NCBI GenBank assembly: GCA_049511415.1 | Contig: JBEKYC010000061.1 | Span: 1 to 40,913, forward strand | Direction of reading: 5' to 3' | Length of the DNA: 40,913 bases | Origin: Bog-159 sp049511415 | GTDB lineage: Bacteria; Acidobacteriota; Terriglobia; Bryobacterales; Bryobacteraceae | Shown: in pieces, positions 16,774 to 25,845 of the stretch | Layout: each line of letters starts with the position of its first letter | How positions within the stretch are numbered: position 1 is the stretch's first letter | Position numbers and translations under genes: made by a program | Notes under the pieces: generated by a model | Databases searched by the model: none | The model's input: only the letters and a program-made list of their open reading frames with translations | Told to the model about the DNA's origin: nothing

Positions 16774-18321
16774 ATGTTCGTATCGCGCACCGTCGCCGGC
16801 GAGATGAAGAAGCTGATCCAGCACTCGTCGCATTATCTGGCTGGACTGTTCGGCGGTTTGGCGATCGGCTTCATTTCGTTCCCCATCTTCACCCGCATCT
16901 TCTCGGTCGCGGATTACGGCCTGATCGATTTCATTCAGAAGATCCTGCTGGTGCCCACCGCGCTGTCCAAAGCCGGGATGCAGAATTCCGTCCTGCGTTT
17001 TTACGACGAGAAGAAATTCTCCGCCGATCCGCGCGCCGAGCGATCCTATTACTCCACCATGTTATTGGGCGTGTCGGCCATGGCCGTGGTCATCACGCTG
17101 GTTTTTCTGGTGGCCGTCAAGGTCCTTTTGAAGCGCTGGATCGACGGCCCGCTGGCGACGTTGCTTTGCTTTGCCTCCGCATTAATCCTGCTGCGCACCA
17201 TCGAATCGATTCTGCTGTCTTTCCTGCGCATCGAAGAACGCACCGCGGCCTACAATGCGGCTTCCGTGCTGCTGAAGGCCGCCACCGTGGGTACGGTCCT
17301 CGCCTTCCTGCCCTGGCTGGGCCGCTCGGTTCGCACATATCTGTCCGGCTACATGGCCGCCGAAATCGTGCTGGTCGCGGTCATGCTGGGATGGCTGTTC
17401 CGGCGACACCTGCTGCGCATAGCCGGCTTTGACTGGCCCCTCTTCCGCTCGGCGGTGGGATTCGGCTTGCCCCTGGTGTTTTACGAATTGGCCGGAGTGA
17501 TTCTCTTGACCGCCGACCGCGCCCTGGTGCGGTACTATCTGGGCCCCGACGCCTTAGGCTACTATTCGGTGGCCTACGGCCTGTCCCAGTATGTCAACGA
17601 CCTGATGACTGTGCCGCTGGGACTGGCCATCCTGCCCATCTACATGCGGCTCTGGACCGCCGAAGGGCGCGAAAAAACCACCGAGTTCCTGAACGTTTCG
17701 CTGGATTTCTATCTGATGGCCGCGGCCGGCATCTATATGCTCGTCACGCTCGGTTCGCACGATGCCCTGCTCCTGCTGGCCTCGCCGAAGTATCTGGGGG
17801 CCGATCGTCTGATTCCTTATCTGGTGGGCGGGCTGCTGATCTACACCACCCACGTGTTCCTTTGTGCCGGCCTGCTGATTCACAAGAAAACCGTGACCAT
17901 GGCGCGCGCGCTGATCTGCTCGACGGTTCTGAACGTCGTGCTGAACTGCGTGTTGCTGCCGCGCCTCGGCCTGCAGGGCGCCGCGCTGGCCCTGTTGTTC
18001 ACTCACATCGCCACCATCCTGTTGCTGTGGCGCGCATCCGCGCGCATTCTGCCCATCGGGCTGCGATTCGGCGCGATTGCCAGGTACGGCGTCGCCGCTC
18101 TGGGCGCTTGGGCCGCCGCTTCGTGGATCGCTTTGCCGTCGCACCTCCTGAACGCTCTGGCGCGTTGCGGTCTGGGCCTGGTAGTCTACGCCGTAGCGCT
18201 GGCGGTGATCGATCCGCGCGTCCGCTCGCTGCCCGGCTACTTGATTCGCGCCCGCCGCCAAACCGATGCGGCGCCCGTCACGATTGCCATCGAGCTGGAA
18301 CCCGAGGAGGTTTGCAAATGA
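16774..18321 (+). CDS. Wzx-like oligosaccharide flippase (MOP superfamily)
   Basis: This 515-residue protein has about fourteen hydrophobic helices and opens with the polysaccharide-synthesis pattern LAGLFGGLAIGFISFPIFTR then IFSVADYGLIDFIQ. It is expected to turn undecaprenyl-linked repeat units from the cytoplasmic to the periplasmic face. ADRALVRYYLGPDALGYYSV in the middle is the usual start of the second half repeat. Its C-terminal tail (PVTIAIELEPEEVCK) is short and acidic. The stop overlaps the ATG of the following glycosyltransferase gene (ATGA), showing translational coupling. Confidence 0.92.
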   Translation: MFVSRTVAGEMKKLIQHSSHYLAGLFGGLAIGFISFPIFTRIFSVADYGLIDFIQKILLVPTALSKAGMQNSVLRFYDEKKFSADPRAERSYYSTMLLGVSAMAVVITLVFLVAVKVLLKRWIDGPLATLLCFASALILLRTIESILLSFLRIEERTAAYNAASVLLKAATVGTVLAFLPWLGRSVRTYLSGYMAAEIVLVAVMLGWLFRRHLLRIAGFDWPLFRSAVGFGLPLVFYELAGVILLTADRALVRYYLGPDALGYYSVAYGLSQYVNDLMTVPLGLAILPIYMRLWTAEGREKTTEFLNVSLDFYLMAAAGIYMLVTLGSHDALLLLASPKYLGADRLIPYLVGGLLIYTTHVFLCAGLLIHKKTVTMARALICSTVLNVVLNCVLLPRLGLQGAALALLFTHIATILLLWRASARILPIGLRFGAIARYGVAALGAWAAASWIALPSHLLNALARCGLGLVVYAVALAVIDPRVRSLPGYLIRARRQTDAAPVTIAIELEPEEVCK

Positions 18322-19262
18322 CACAGCCTGCCACTCCCCGGGTCAGCGCCCTCATTCCTGCTTACAACGCCGGCAGGTATCTGCCCCACGCTATCGAAAG
18401 CATCATCGCCCAGACCTACACCGATTGGGAGATCGTGGTGGTCGACGATGGGAGCCGCGACAACACCAGATCCGTGGTGGAAGCCTACCAGCCGCGCCTG
18501 AAAGACAAGCTCCAATACATCCGCCAATCCAATCAGGGTATTTCAGCCGCGCGGAATGCCGGTATTCGATCCGCGCGCAGCGAGTTCATCGCCCTGTTGG
18601 ACGCCGACGATATCTGGCTGCCCCACCGGTTGCAGCGCGGCATCCAGGTTTTCGACGCTGACGCCGAAACCGGCCTGGTGCACGCCAGGGTCGCGCGCAT
18701 CGACGCGCAGGGATCCGTGGTCGGACAGCTCAAGGTCGAGCCTAAGTATATGTCGGGGAACATCGCGCGCAACATCCTCACGCGCCGGGCGCACATCATC
18801 TGCCCGACCGTGATCTTCCGCAAGCGATGCCTCGAAACCGCTGGTATGTTCGACGAGACCCTGCGCGCCACCGAGGATCGAGACCTGTGGTTCCGCATCG
18901 CGCGCCACTGGAAGATCGGCTACATTGATGAAATTCTGGCGTATTACCGCCTTTCGCCCGCGTCGGTCACCTCCGATTTGGAGGGCCTGCTGAGAGGCCA
19001 GCTCCACTTCGTAGCGAAGCATTATCAGGCAGGCGCGTGTTCGCGCATGGAACAATTGGAAGCCTTGGGAAACATCTATCGCGAACTGGGTGACTCCCTC
19101 TTCCGGGGCGGCGCATTAACCAAAGCAATCGCCAGCTACTTACGGGCGGTAGGCTACAATCCCCTGAGTCTTCCCAACGCCTACATGCTAGTCCGGGCGA
19201 TAATGGAACCACTGGTTAGAGCATGCGCCGCCGCGCACCCGCGTAGCGCTGAATCACGATGA
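18318..19262 (+). CDS. Glycosyltransferase family 2
   Basis: A 314-residue GT-A enzyme: VSALIPAYNAGRYLPHAIES, EIVVVDDGSRDNTRSV, SAARNAGIRSARSEFIALLD then ADDIWLP with the DXD motif, and ATEDRDLWFRIAR as the C-terminal catalytic motif. There are no membrane helices. The last 60 residues are helical and TPR-like. ATG 18318 has a strong GAGGAGG site at 18304-18310; the open frame extends upstream to 17862 but that part is out of frame with the flippase and not real. The stop overlaps the next gene by four bases. Confidence 0.92.
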   Translation: MTQPATPRVSALIPAYNAGRYLPHAIESIIAQTYTDWEIVVVDDGSRDNTRSVVEAYQPRLKDKLQYIRQSNQGISAARNAGIRSARSEFIALLDADDIWLPHRLQRGIQVFDADAETGLVHARVARIDAQGSVVGQLKVEPKYMSGNIARNILTRRAHIICPTVIFRKRCLETAGMFDETLRATEDRDLWFRIARHWKIGYIDEILAYYRLSPASVTSDLEGLLRGQLHFVAKHYQAGACSRMEQLEALGNIYRELGDSLFRGGALTKAIASYLRAVGYNPLSLPNAYMLVRAIMEPLVRACAAAHPRSAESR

Positions 19263-21946
19263 CCTCGATTCTCCATCAAGTCCGAATCGCGGGCTTTCTG
19301 CCGTTAATGATTCCGGCCTCGCTCTGGAGCGCTACGCCACGCGTGTTCTACACGGATCTGACCGGCGGTCCCAAATCCGGCGGGCAGAACAATGCCGGTG
19401 CGTTTGTCACCCTATACGGAAGGAACTTCGGCGCCAGCCGGGCGACCGGCGCGGTGACCATCGGCGGGAGCCCAGTCGCGGCATACCCTATCTGGACGGA
19501 TACCAAAATCGCTGTACAGCTCGGCGCGGCCGCGATTACCGGGAACATTGTCGTGACCACCGCGGCAGGGGCTTCTAACGGAGTGCCTTTTACGGTGCAG
19601 TCCGGCAACATCTACTTCATCGCTACCAACGGCAGCGACAGCAATAGCGGCAAATATAACTCTCCCTGGCAGACGCTCCTGCAGGCCCGCGGCGTCATGC
19701 AGCCCGGCGACATCGCCTATGTCATGAACGGCGTCGCTCAGACCGGGGACGACGGCTCGGGCTGGAACACGTCACTCCTGTTGCGCAGCGGTGGAACGGC
19801 CGCGGCTCCCATGGCTTTCGTCGTCTACCCCGGAGCAACCGCCACCATCGGCAGCAATACCGGCCCGCCAAACGGCGTGAGAACGGCGCCGCAAGGCAGC
19901 AGCTATCCGAACTATTGGATATTCGCGGGATTTACGATCCGTGGGCAGGCAGCCGCCATGGCGCTTTGGGGCAGCACCGGGTGGCGCATCGTAGGCAACG
20001 ATTTTTCGTGCCCCAATGGGAACGGCCAAGGCGCTTGCGTGGATACGGTTGAATCGTCCACGCTCGCCTTTTACGGTAACAACATCCATGACACCGGAAT
20101 CGCCACCGCCTCGGCCCTGTATCACGGTGTCTACTTCGGTACCGATAGCAATCACCTGGATATTGGGTGGAACACCATCGCCAACGTGCATGGCTGCCGC
20201 GGCATTCAGATCCATTCCACGCCGCAGAGCGGGGAACCTTCCTCGGGCCAGAATCAATACGACATCAGCATTCACGACAACACTATCCACGATACGCAGT
20301 GCGACGGCATCATCCTGGACACCATCGATCCCTCCCAGGGCGCGATCACCATATTTAACAACGTCATCTACAATGCCGGCGAGGGACCCAACAATCCCGA
20401 GCAGAGTGGTAACTGGTCCTGCATCTATGCGCCCGGGTCGACGGAAAACGGTCCGCCCGGATCCGGGATGGTCGACATCTATAACAACACGCTGTATGCC
20501 TGCGGCACTTTTTCGAGCCCTCCGTACGGCAACGCCAACTCCGCCATCGCTTACGGCGGCGCCAACGCAGCCATCTACCTGCGCATTCGCAACAACATCG
20601 TCGATCAAACCACTACCAGCCTGTATCCGTCGGGTGTGCCTTACGTCATCATCTGGAATCCAGCGACCAAAAACGTCTGCGCGAGTACCGCCAACTGCAC
20701 GTGGATTCAGGGCGCGAACAACCTGTTCTTCGGCAGTGGCGCGGCGCCCCGCAACCCCAACATTACCGGCTCCCTCAATGCCGATCCGAAGTTTGTGAAC
20801 CTGCCTCAGTTCAACTTTCACTTGCAAGCCGGCAGCCCGGCTCGCGGAGCGGGCGCCAACACATCCCTGCAAACCGACCAGGATGGCGTGGCCGTCGGCG
20901 GCTCCGCGGGCTATGACTTGGGCGCGTTCGAATACGCGGCCGGTGGCATAGTATCGTTGAGCTGCAATCCGCCCGTGGTGCTGGCGCCTGGATCCTCCTC
21001 CTGCGATGTCACGCTCGCCGCCGACGCTCCCGCGTCCGGCTCGGTCGTCGACCTCGAAAGCGACAACGGAAGCGTCGCCGTGCCCGCAACCGCCAGTCTT
21101 TCCGCGGGCGCGTCCGCCACCAGTTTCACGGCCGACGTCGCAAGCGTGAGCGCCGGTTTGACGGCCACCATTACCGCGCTCAGTGGAGACGGTTCCGCCG
21201 ATGTGCTGCTGTGGGTCCTTCCGCCGGCAAGCCCATCGCCCGCGTTATTCGCGGTGGTGGACAGCGCCAGTTATCAGGCTGTTCCATTAACGCCGGGCGG
21301 TTTGGTGACTGCCTTTGGCCAGAATCTGGGACCGTCCGCCCTGGCCGCATCGCAATTGAACGCCGGAATCGTCAGCACCGCTCTAGCGGGCACGCAGGCG
21401 CTCTTCGACAATATCCCCGCGCCTCTGCTCTATGTGCAATCCGGTCAATTGAGCGCCGTGGTTCCCTTTGAAGTCGCGGGCAAGAGCGCCGTCCAGGTGG
21501 AAGTTCAGGTGCTAGGCCAGATGTCAAATCCGGTGATTCTACCGGTAGCCGCTGCCGCTCCGGGCGTTTTCACCGCGGATGCTTCCGGCCAGGGGCAGGC
21601 AGTGGCCTGGAACCAGGATTACAGCCTCAATTCACCGGCGAATCCGGCGGCTACCGGCTCCATTGTCTCGATTTACTCCGATGGCCTGGGTCAAACGAAC
21701 CCGCCGGGTATGGACGGTGCGATGACGGGCGCCGCGCTGTCCAATGCGGCCGCCACGGTTTCGGCCAGCATTGATGGTGTGCCATCGCAAGTGTTATATG
21801 CGGGCACCGCGCCGGGCCTGGTCGCCGGCGTATTCCAGGTGAACGTCAAAATACCGGACACAGTTATGCCGGGCAGCGCGGTGCCGCTGGTTCTGATGGC
21901 CGCGGGGGCCTCCAGCCAAGCCGGTGTCTCGCTCTCCGTACAGTAA
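19259..21946 (+). CDS. Secreted IPT/TIG - right-handed beta-helix protein with Solibacter-type C-terminal domain
   Basis: This 895-residue protein has a signal-like N-terminus (FLPLMIPASLWSA, cleavage near 25). Residues about 27-115 read as an IPT/TIG domain (GAFVTLYGRNFGAS). About 118-560 form a parallel beta-helix: IYFIATNGSDSNSGKYNSPWQ is the DUF1565-type entry strand, followed by repeated N-rich turns such as FYGNNIHDTG and ISIHDNTIHDTQ. A beta-rich linker (565-655) leads to a TIGR03437-type domain at about 660-895 (LTPGGLVTAFGQNLGP, VSIYSDGLGQTNPPG, GVFQVNVKIP). Beta-helices in polysaccharide loci are often lyases, epimerases or surface-binding proteins; no catalytic set is evident. Its stop is followed 21 bases later by the next gene. 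Confidence 0.85.
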   Translation: MTSILHQVRIAGFLPLMIPASLWSATPRVFYTDLTGGPKSGGQNNAGAFVTLYGRNFGASRATGAVTIGGSPVAAYPIWTDTKIAVQLGAAAITGNIVVTTAAGASNGVPFTVQSGNIYFIATNGSDSNSGKYNSPWQTLLQARGVMQPGDIAYVMNGVAQTGDDGSGWNTSLLLRSGGTAAAPMAFVVYPGATATIGSNTGPPNGVRTAPQGSSYPNYWIFAGFTIRGQAAAMALWGSTGWRIVGNDFSCPNGNGQGACVDTVESSTLAFYGNNIHDTGIATASALYHGVYFGTDSNHLDIGWNTIANVHGCRGIQIHSTPQSGEPSSGQNQYDISIHDNTIHDTQCDGIILDTIDPSQGAITIFNNVIYNAGEGPNNPEQSGNWSCIYAPGSTENGPPGSGMVDIYNNTLYACGTFSSPPYGNANSAIAYGGANAAIYLRIRNNIVDQTTTSLYPSGVPYVIIWNPATKNVCASTANCTWIQGANNLFFGSGAAPRNPNITGSLNADPKFVNLPQFNFHLQAGSPARGAGANTSLQTDQDGVAVGGSAGYDLGAFEYAAGGIVSLSCNPPVVLAPGSSSCDVTLAADAPASGSVVDLESDNGSVAVPATASLSAGASATSFTADVASVSAGLTATITALSGDGSADVLLWVLPPASPSPALFAVVDSASYQAVPLTPGGLVTAFGQNLGPSALAASQLNAGIVSTALAGTQALFDNIPAPLLYVQSGQLSAVVPFEVAGKSAVQVEVQVLGQMSNPVILPVAAAAPGVFTADASGQGQAVAWNQDYSLNSPANPAATGSIVSIYSDGLGQTNPPGMDGAMTGAALSNAAATVSASIDGVPSQVLYAGTAPGLVAGVFQVNVKIPDTVMPGSAVPLVLMAAGASSQAGVSLSVQ

Positions 21947-21967
21947 ATCGAAACTTACAGACATCCC

Positions 21968-22780
21968 ATGCAAGCCATCTCCATCGGATATCACGATATT
22001 ATCGACAACGGCCCGCGCCCGCCCGATGATGGCTCCCGGCACTCCGGGCGCTATAAACTGGACCTGCCCCATTTCCAGGCGCATCTGGAATCCATCTGGC
22101 GCGGAGCCAACCACCTGTCGGTGCGGGTGATCGATCGCGCGCGTCAATGGCGCGGCGAAGTGCCTCTCTTTCTGACATTCGACGATGGCGCCCTCAGCTC
22201 CTACACCTGCGTCGCGGCCGAATTGGAAAGACGCGGCTGGCGCGGCCACTTTTTCGTCACCACGGACTGGATCGGACGCCCCGGCTTCATGAACGTGCAA
22301 CAAATTCAAGCTCTGCATGCGCGCGGGCATGTCATCGGCAGCCATTCCTGTTCGCATCCGGCGCGTATGTCCAAGCTCAGCCGGAACGAGCTGCTGCGGG
22401 AGTGGAAAGAGAGCTGCGCCATTCTCAGCGGCATTCTGCAGGAGCCCGTTGTCACTGCTTCGGTGGCCGATGGCTATTATTCCCGCAAAGTAGGCAGGGC
22501 CGCCGCCGAAGCCGGGATTCAGGTATTGTTTACTTCCGAGCCAAGTGCCAGGGTAGCCCGTGTGGATGGGTGCCTGGTTCTGGGCCGATACGCCATTCAA
22601 AGTCGAACCCCGGCGGGCATATCCGGATCCATCGCCGCCGGCCACAAGTGGCCCCGCTGGCGTCAAGCCATGCTTTGGCAAGCCAAAAAGCCGGTCAAGG
22701 CGCTGGCTGGCGAATCTTATTTCACCATCCGGCGATTATTGCTCTCCCGGGGGCTTGAGCCAGGTGCAACGGACGTATGA
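21968..22780 (+). CDS. Polysaccharide deacetylase (NodB domain), second copy
   Basis: A 270-residue carbohydrate esterase family 4 protein. VPLFLTFDDGALSSYTC holds motif 1 (Asp-Asp) at about 66-82, and VIGSHSCSHPARMS holds motif 2 (metal histidines) at about 126-139. The later motifs are less clear: VVTASVADGYYSRKV replaces the usual FAYPYG-type arginine motif, so activity may be altered. It is only distantly similar to the 7678 deacetylase, so they are not a recent duplication. No signal peptide is seen. Translation is coupled to the next gene by ATGA. Confidence 0.85.
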   Translation: MQAISIGYHDIIDNGPRPPDDGSRHSGRYKLDLPHFQAHLESIWRGANHLSVRVIDRARQWRGEVPLFLTFDDGALSSYTCVAAELERRGWRGHFFVTTDWIGRPGFMNVQQIQALHARGHVIGSHSCSHPARMSKLSRNELLREWKESCAILSGILQEPVVTASVADGYYSRKVGRAAAEAGIQVLFTSEPSARVARVDGCLVLGRYAIQSRTPAGISGSIAAGHKWPRWRQAMLWQAKKPVKALAGESYFTIRRLLLSRGLEPGATDV

Positions 22781-23517
22781 CCTACCTGCAACCATTGCTG
22801 CCTGCCCTTCTGTTGTTGGGTTTGGTGCAGATCGTGCGTTACCGGCGGTCCATCAAACTACCGGGATTTCGCGGCCTGACGCTGGTGGTCATGGCTCTGT
22901 TCCTGGCCTGCTGGCAGCCCGCCGCATGGCTGTTTTCGCGCGGCCTGGAAGGCTGGTATCCGCCGCGCCCATACCCGGCCGAAGATGCCGGGGCCATCGT
23001 GGTGCTGGCCGCCTCGGTCTATCAACCGGACCCGCCGCTTCCGATCGCCCGCGTGGGTAGCGACACCTACGAGCGATGTCTTTACGCCGCCTGGTTGCAT
23101 CGCCACTGGAAACCGCTGCCGGTGCTGGTCAGCGGTGGTGGCGGGTTCGTGGAGAGCCCTCCGTACGCCATCGCCATGAAAGATGTTCTCGAGAGCGAAG
23201 GCGTACCGTCCGCCGCCATCTGGGTGGAAGGCCGCTCCCACTCGACGCACGAGAACGCCGTATACACGGCGCAGCTTCTGCAACAAAAGGGCGTGCATCG
23301 CATCGTGCTGGTCACCAACGCCTATCACATGATGCGCGCGGCCGCCTGCTTCCGCAAGGAATCCTTAACCGTCATACCCGCGGCTTGCGGATATCGCACC
23401 TATCACGACTTTCAACTCGCCGATTTATTACCCGGCTGGGAGCCCATATCCTGGAACGAAGACGCCATGCACGAATCCGTGGGGCTGGTTTGGTACCGCT
23501 TGAACGGGTGGATTTAA
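22777..23517 (+). CDS. DUF218/YdcF-SanA-ElyC family membrane protein
   Basis: A 246-residue protein with two N-terminal hydrophobic helices (about 5-20 and 33-55) and a DUF218 domain from about 70: AGAIVVLAASVY, VLVSGGGG, the signature WVEGRSHSTHENAVYTAQLL and VLVTNAYHMMRAAACFRK. The Ser-Thr-x-Glu-Asn run is the conserved core of the family. E. coli ElyC and SanA act in envelope integrity and polysaccharide/peptidoglycan balance, and DUF218 genes are often found in polysaccharide loci. The biochemical reaction is unproven for most members. Confidence 0.88.
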   Translation: MTYLQPLLPALLLLGLVQIVRYRRSIKLPGFRGLTLVVMALFLACWQPAAWLFSRGLEGWYPPRPYPAEDAGAIVVLAASVYQPDPPLPIARVGSDTYERCLYAAWLHRHWKPLPVLVSGGGGFVESPPYAIAMKDVLESEGVPSAAIWVEGRSHSTHENAVYTAQLLQQKGVHRIVLVTNAYHMMRAAACFRKESLTVIPAACGYRTYHDFQLADLLPGWEPISWNEDAMHESVGLVWYRLNGWI

Positions 23518-23521
23518 GCCG

Positions 23522-24724
23522 ATGACCCAACCGATGCCCCATCCCGCGCCCTCCGCAACCGAAATCGCAACGTCACCCGATCTCCAGAACCGCATCCACG
23601 TCCTGTACCTGATCGACGTGTTATGGGGGCTCGGCGGCGCGGAGAGAGCCTTGCTGCGCATGGCGAAACTACTGCCGCGGGACCGCTACCGGTGCACCAT
23701 CGGCACCTTTCGCCTGCGGCCGGCCGCCCCCGTCTTCGCCGAACTTCCCTGTCCCGTGCGGGAATTTCCCATCCACCGCATGATCGGCTGGCAGGCCTTC
23801 CGCGCGGCGCTCGATCTCCGCCGGTTCATTCAGTCCGAGCAGGTCCGCATCGTGCATACGTTCTTTGAATCGGCGGATTTGTTGGGTGGACCGGTGGCCA
23901 AGGTGAGCGGTTGCCCGGTCGTCATTTCCAGCCGTCGCGACATGGGAATCCTGCGCTCCACGCGCCACCACCTGGCTTACCGCTTCATCAGCCCGCTTTT
24001 CGATCAGGTGCAGGCAGTTTCCGGCGCGGTTCGAGAACAGGCTATTCAGGCCGATCACCTGGATCCGCGGAAAGTCGTCACCATCCCAAATGGAATCGAA
24101 ATCGAAAAGGTCATCGCGGCGAGTGGCGCCGACGTGCGCCGCGGTCTCAGTCTGGAGGGCGCCTCACCGCTCATCGTCAGTGTGGGCCATCTCCGGCGCG
24201 TGAAGGGTTTCGATGTGTTGTTGCGTGCGGCCGCCCGCGTTTGCCAGGCGTATCCCAAAGCCACCTTCCTGATTGTCGGCTCCGTGCAGGAGCCGGAATG
24301 CGATCTGAATCTGCGGGATCAGCTCCGCCGGCTCGGTCTGGAAGCCAACGTGCGCTTCCTGGGCAAAATGGATAACGAGGCGGTCTGGTCGCTCCTGAAA
24401 TGTTGCGACGTCTTTTGCCTGCCATCGCGTAGCGAAGGCATGTCCAATGCGCTGCTGGAAGCTATGGGCAGCGGACTTCCCTGCGTGGCTACCGCCGTCG
24501 GCGGCACGCCCGAAGTGCTCGAGGATGGGCGCACCGGTTATCTGGTTCGTAGTGAGGATGACGACGCCATGGCCGCTCGCATCCTGACTCTCCTCGACCA
24601 GCCGGAGCGCGCGCGGCAGATGGGCCGCTTGGCCCAAGCTGTCATTGAGGATCGATTTTCCGCGAACAGCATGGTGCGCAACATCGTCGCCGCCTACGAT
24701 CGACTCCTGGAGAAGCGCCATTAG
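23522..24724 (+). CDS. Glycosyltransferase family 4 (GT-B), second copy
   Basis: A 400-residue GT-B protein: VLYLIDVLWGLGGAERALLR is the N-terminal glycine loop and ISSRRDMGILRS lies before the interdomain linker. VTIPNGIEIEKV and VSVGHLRRVKGFDVLLRAA begin the second domain, and SRSEGMSNALLEAMGSGLP is the E-x7-E donor site. It belongs to a different subgroup from the 8740 enzyme, as shown by its VLWGLGGAE opening. It starts 4 bases after the DUF218 gene, and its TAG shares one base with the GTG of the next gene. The sugar transferred is unknown. Confidence 0.92.
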   Translation: MTQPMPHPAPSATEIATSPDLQNRIHVLYLIDVLWGLGGAERALLRMAKLLPRDRYRCTIGTFRLRPAAPVFAELPCPVREFPIHRMIGWQAFRAALDLRRFIQSEQVRIVHTFFESADLLGGPVAKVSGCPVVISSRRDMGILRSTRHHLAYRFISPLFDQVQAVSGAVREQAIQADHLDPRKVVTIPNGIEIEKVIAASGADVRRGLSLEGASPLIVSVGHLRRVKGFDVLLRAAARVCQAYPKATFLIVGSVQEPECDLNLRDQLRRLGLEANVRFLGKMDNEAVWSLLKCCDVFCLPSRSEGMSNALLEAMGSGLPCVATAVGGTPEVLEDGRTGYLVRSEDDDAMAARILTLLDQPERARQMGRLAQAVIEDRFSANSMVRNIVAAYDRLLEKRH

Positions 24725-25845
24725 TGTCTGAGATGGATTTCGCACTGGCGAGAGCTTCGGCCCCGATTCGCTCGCTACCCGCGGTGGAAACGCTCCGCAC
24801 CTTACCCGATCTGCTTCGGATCGAAGCCGACTGGGACCGCCTTGCCTGGGATCGCGGCGCAGCCAGTGACTCTGCCTATGCAAATGCCTGGTCCGCGGGA
24901 CTCGGCGATTCACAACAGCTCTACGTGCTATTGGCTCGAACCCAGGCCGGGCGCCTTCCGCGCGGCGTGGCTCTGGCGCCCTTGGTGGCCCATCGCGGCG
25001 CTGCCGGCCGCCTTACCATGCTGGCCGCGGAGATGTATGAGATCCTCGATTTCCTCTCCACCGATGAGGTGGCGCTGCAGGCCCTTGTCCGCGCCCTTGT
25101 GCGCACCGGACGCCCCTTGGCGTTGAAGCGGATTGCCGATGGGCCGGTAATAAAGGCGCTGCGGGCGGCCTATCGCGGGCGCGGCTTTGTGCGCGTTCAA
25201 CCCCGCGGCGGCTCGCCCTGGATTCCCTTGGATGAAACCTGGGGCAACCCGGAAATGCATTTGGAATCCGGCCGCCGCTCCGACCTGCGGCGTGCCAGGC
25301 GGAATGCCGAAAAGCTCGGCCGGGTGGAAGTGGAGGTCATCGTGCCCACGCCCCAGCACTTGCCGCAACTGCTCGCGGAGGCTTTTCAAGTGGAGGCCGC
25401 GGGTTGGAAAGGCGCCAACGGCACTGCCCTGGCGGCCGACCCGGTGCGCGGCGCCTTCTTCCGCCGTTATGCGGAACAAGTTTGCGCCGCGGGAGCCTTG
25501 CGGATCGGCACCTTACGCATCGGCGGCCGGGCCGCCGCGGCACAAATCGCGGTGGAACACGGCGGCCGGTTTGATTTGCTGCGCGCGGGCTACGACGAAC
25601 GGTTTTCCCGCTGTTCACCAGGTTCACTGCTGACCGCCGAGACCATACGGTACGCCGCGCGCCGCGGTCTTCGCGCCTACGAGTTCAACGGCGATGTCGA
25701 GCCTTGGACGCACATATGGACCCGCCACGAACATCCGAGCTGTTCCGTGCAGGTGTATCCGTTTACGCCGCGCGGGACCGCCGCCCTGATCGAGGACGGA
25801 ATCGCCGCGGCCCGCGGAAGAATTCGCCGGAGGCTCAAGAAATGA
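24724..25845 (+). CDS. CelD/BcsL-type GNAT acyltransferase, first copy
   Basis: The 373-residue protein has the two-lobed layout of the CelD/BcsL (FemAB-related) acetyltransferases: LRIEADWDRLA near the N-terminus, RRSDLRRARRNAEKLG in the middle, and the C-terminal GNAT core with RIGGRAAAAQIAVEHGGRFD then LLRAGYDERFSRCSPGSLLT. EFNGDVEPWTHIWTRHEHPS is the typical end motif. Members modify polysaccharides or related metabolites with acyl or aminoacyl groups; the substrate here is not known. GTG 24724 overlaps the preceding stop by one base; ATG 24733 is an in-frame option. Its stop overlaps the ATG of the ProDH-like gene (ATGA), so the two are co-translated. Confidence 0.85.
   Translation: MSEMDFALARASAPIRSLPAVETLRTLPDLLRIEADWDRLAWDRGAASDSAYANAWSAGLGDSQQLYVLLARTQAGRLPRGVALAPLVAHRGAAGRLTMLAAEMYEILDFLSTDEVALQALVRALVRTGRPLALKRIADGPVIKALRAAYRGRGFVRVQPRGGSPWIPLDETWGNPEMHLESGRRSDLRRARRNAEKLGRVEVEVIVPTPQHLPQLLAEAFQVEAAGWKGANGTALAADPVRGAFFRRYAEQVCAAGALRIGTLRIGGRAAAAQIAVEHGGRFDLLRAGYDERFSRCSPGSLLTAETIRYAARRGLRAYEFNGDVEPWTHIWTRHEHPSCSVQVYPFTPRGTAALIEDGIAAARGRIRRRLKK

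Noticed and set aside
19149..19162. GGCGGTAGGCTAC as an ops element
   Set aside because: It lies inside a glycosyltransferase coding region near its end, not in a leader, and differs from ops after the first eight bases.
19772..20872. 366-residue minus-strand frame
   Set aside because: Antisense to the beta-helix gene and without a family pattern; its Gly/Val/Asp bias is expected from the opposite strand.
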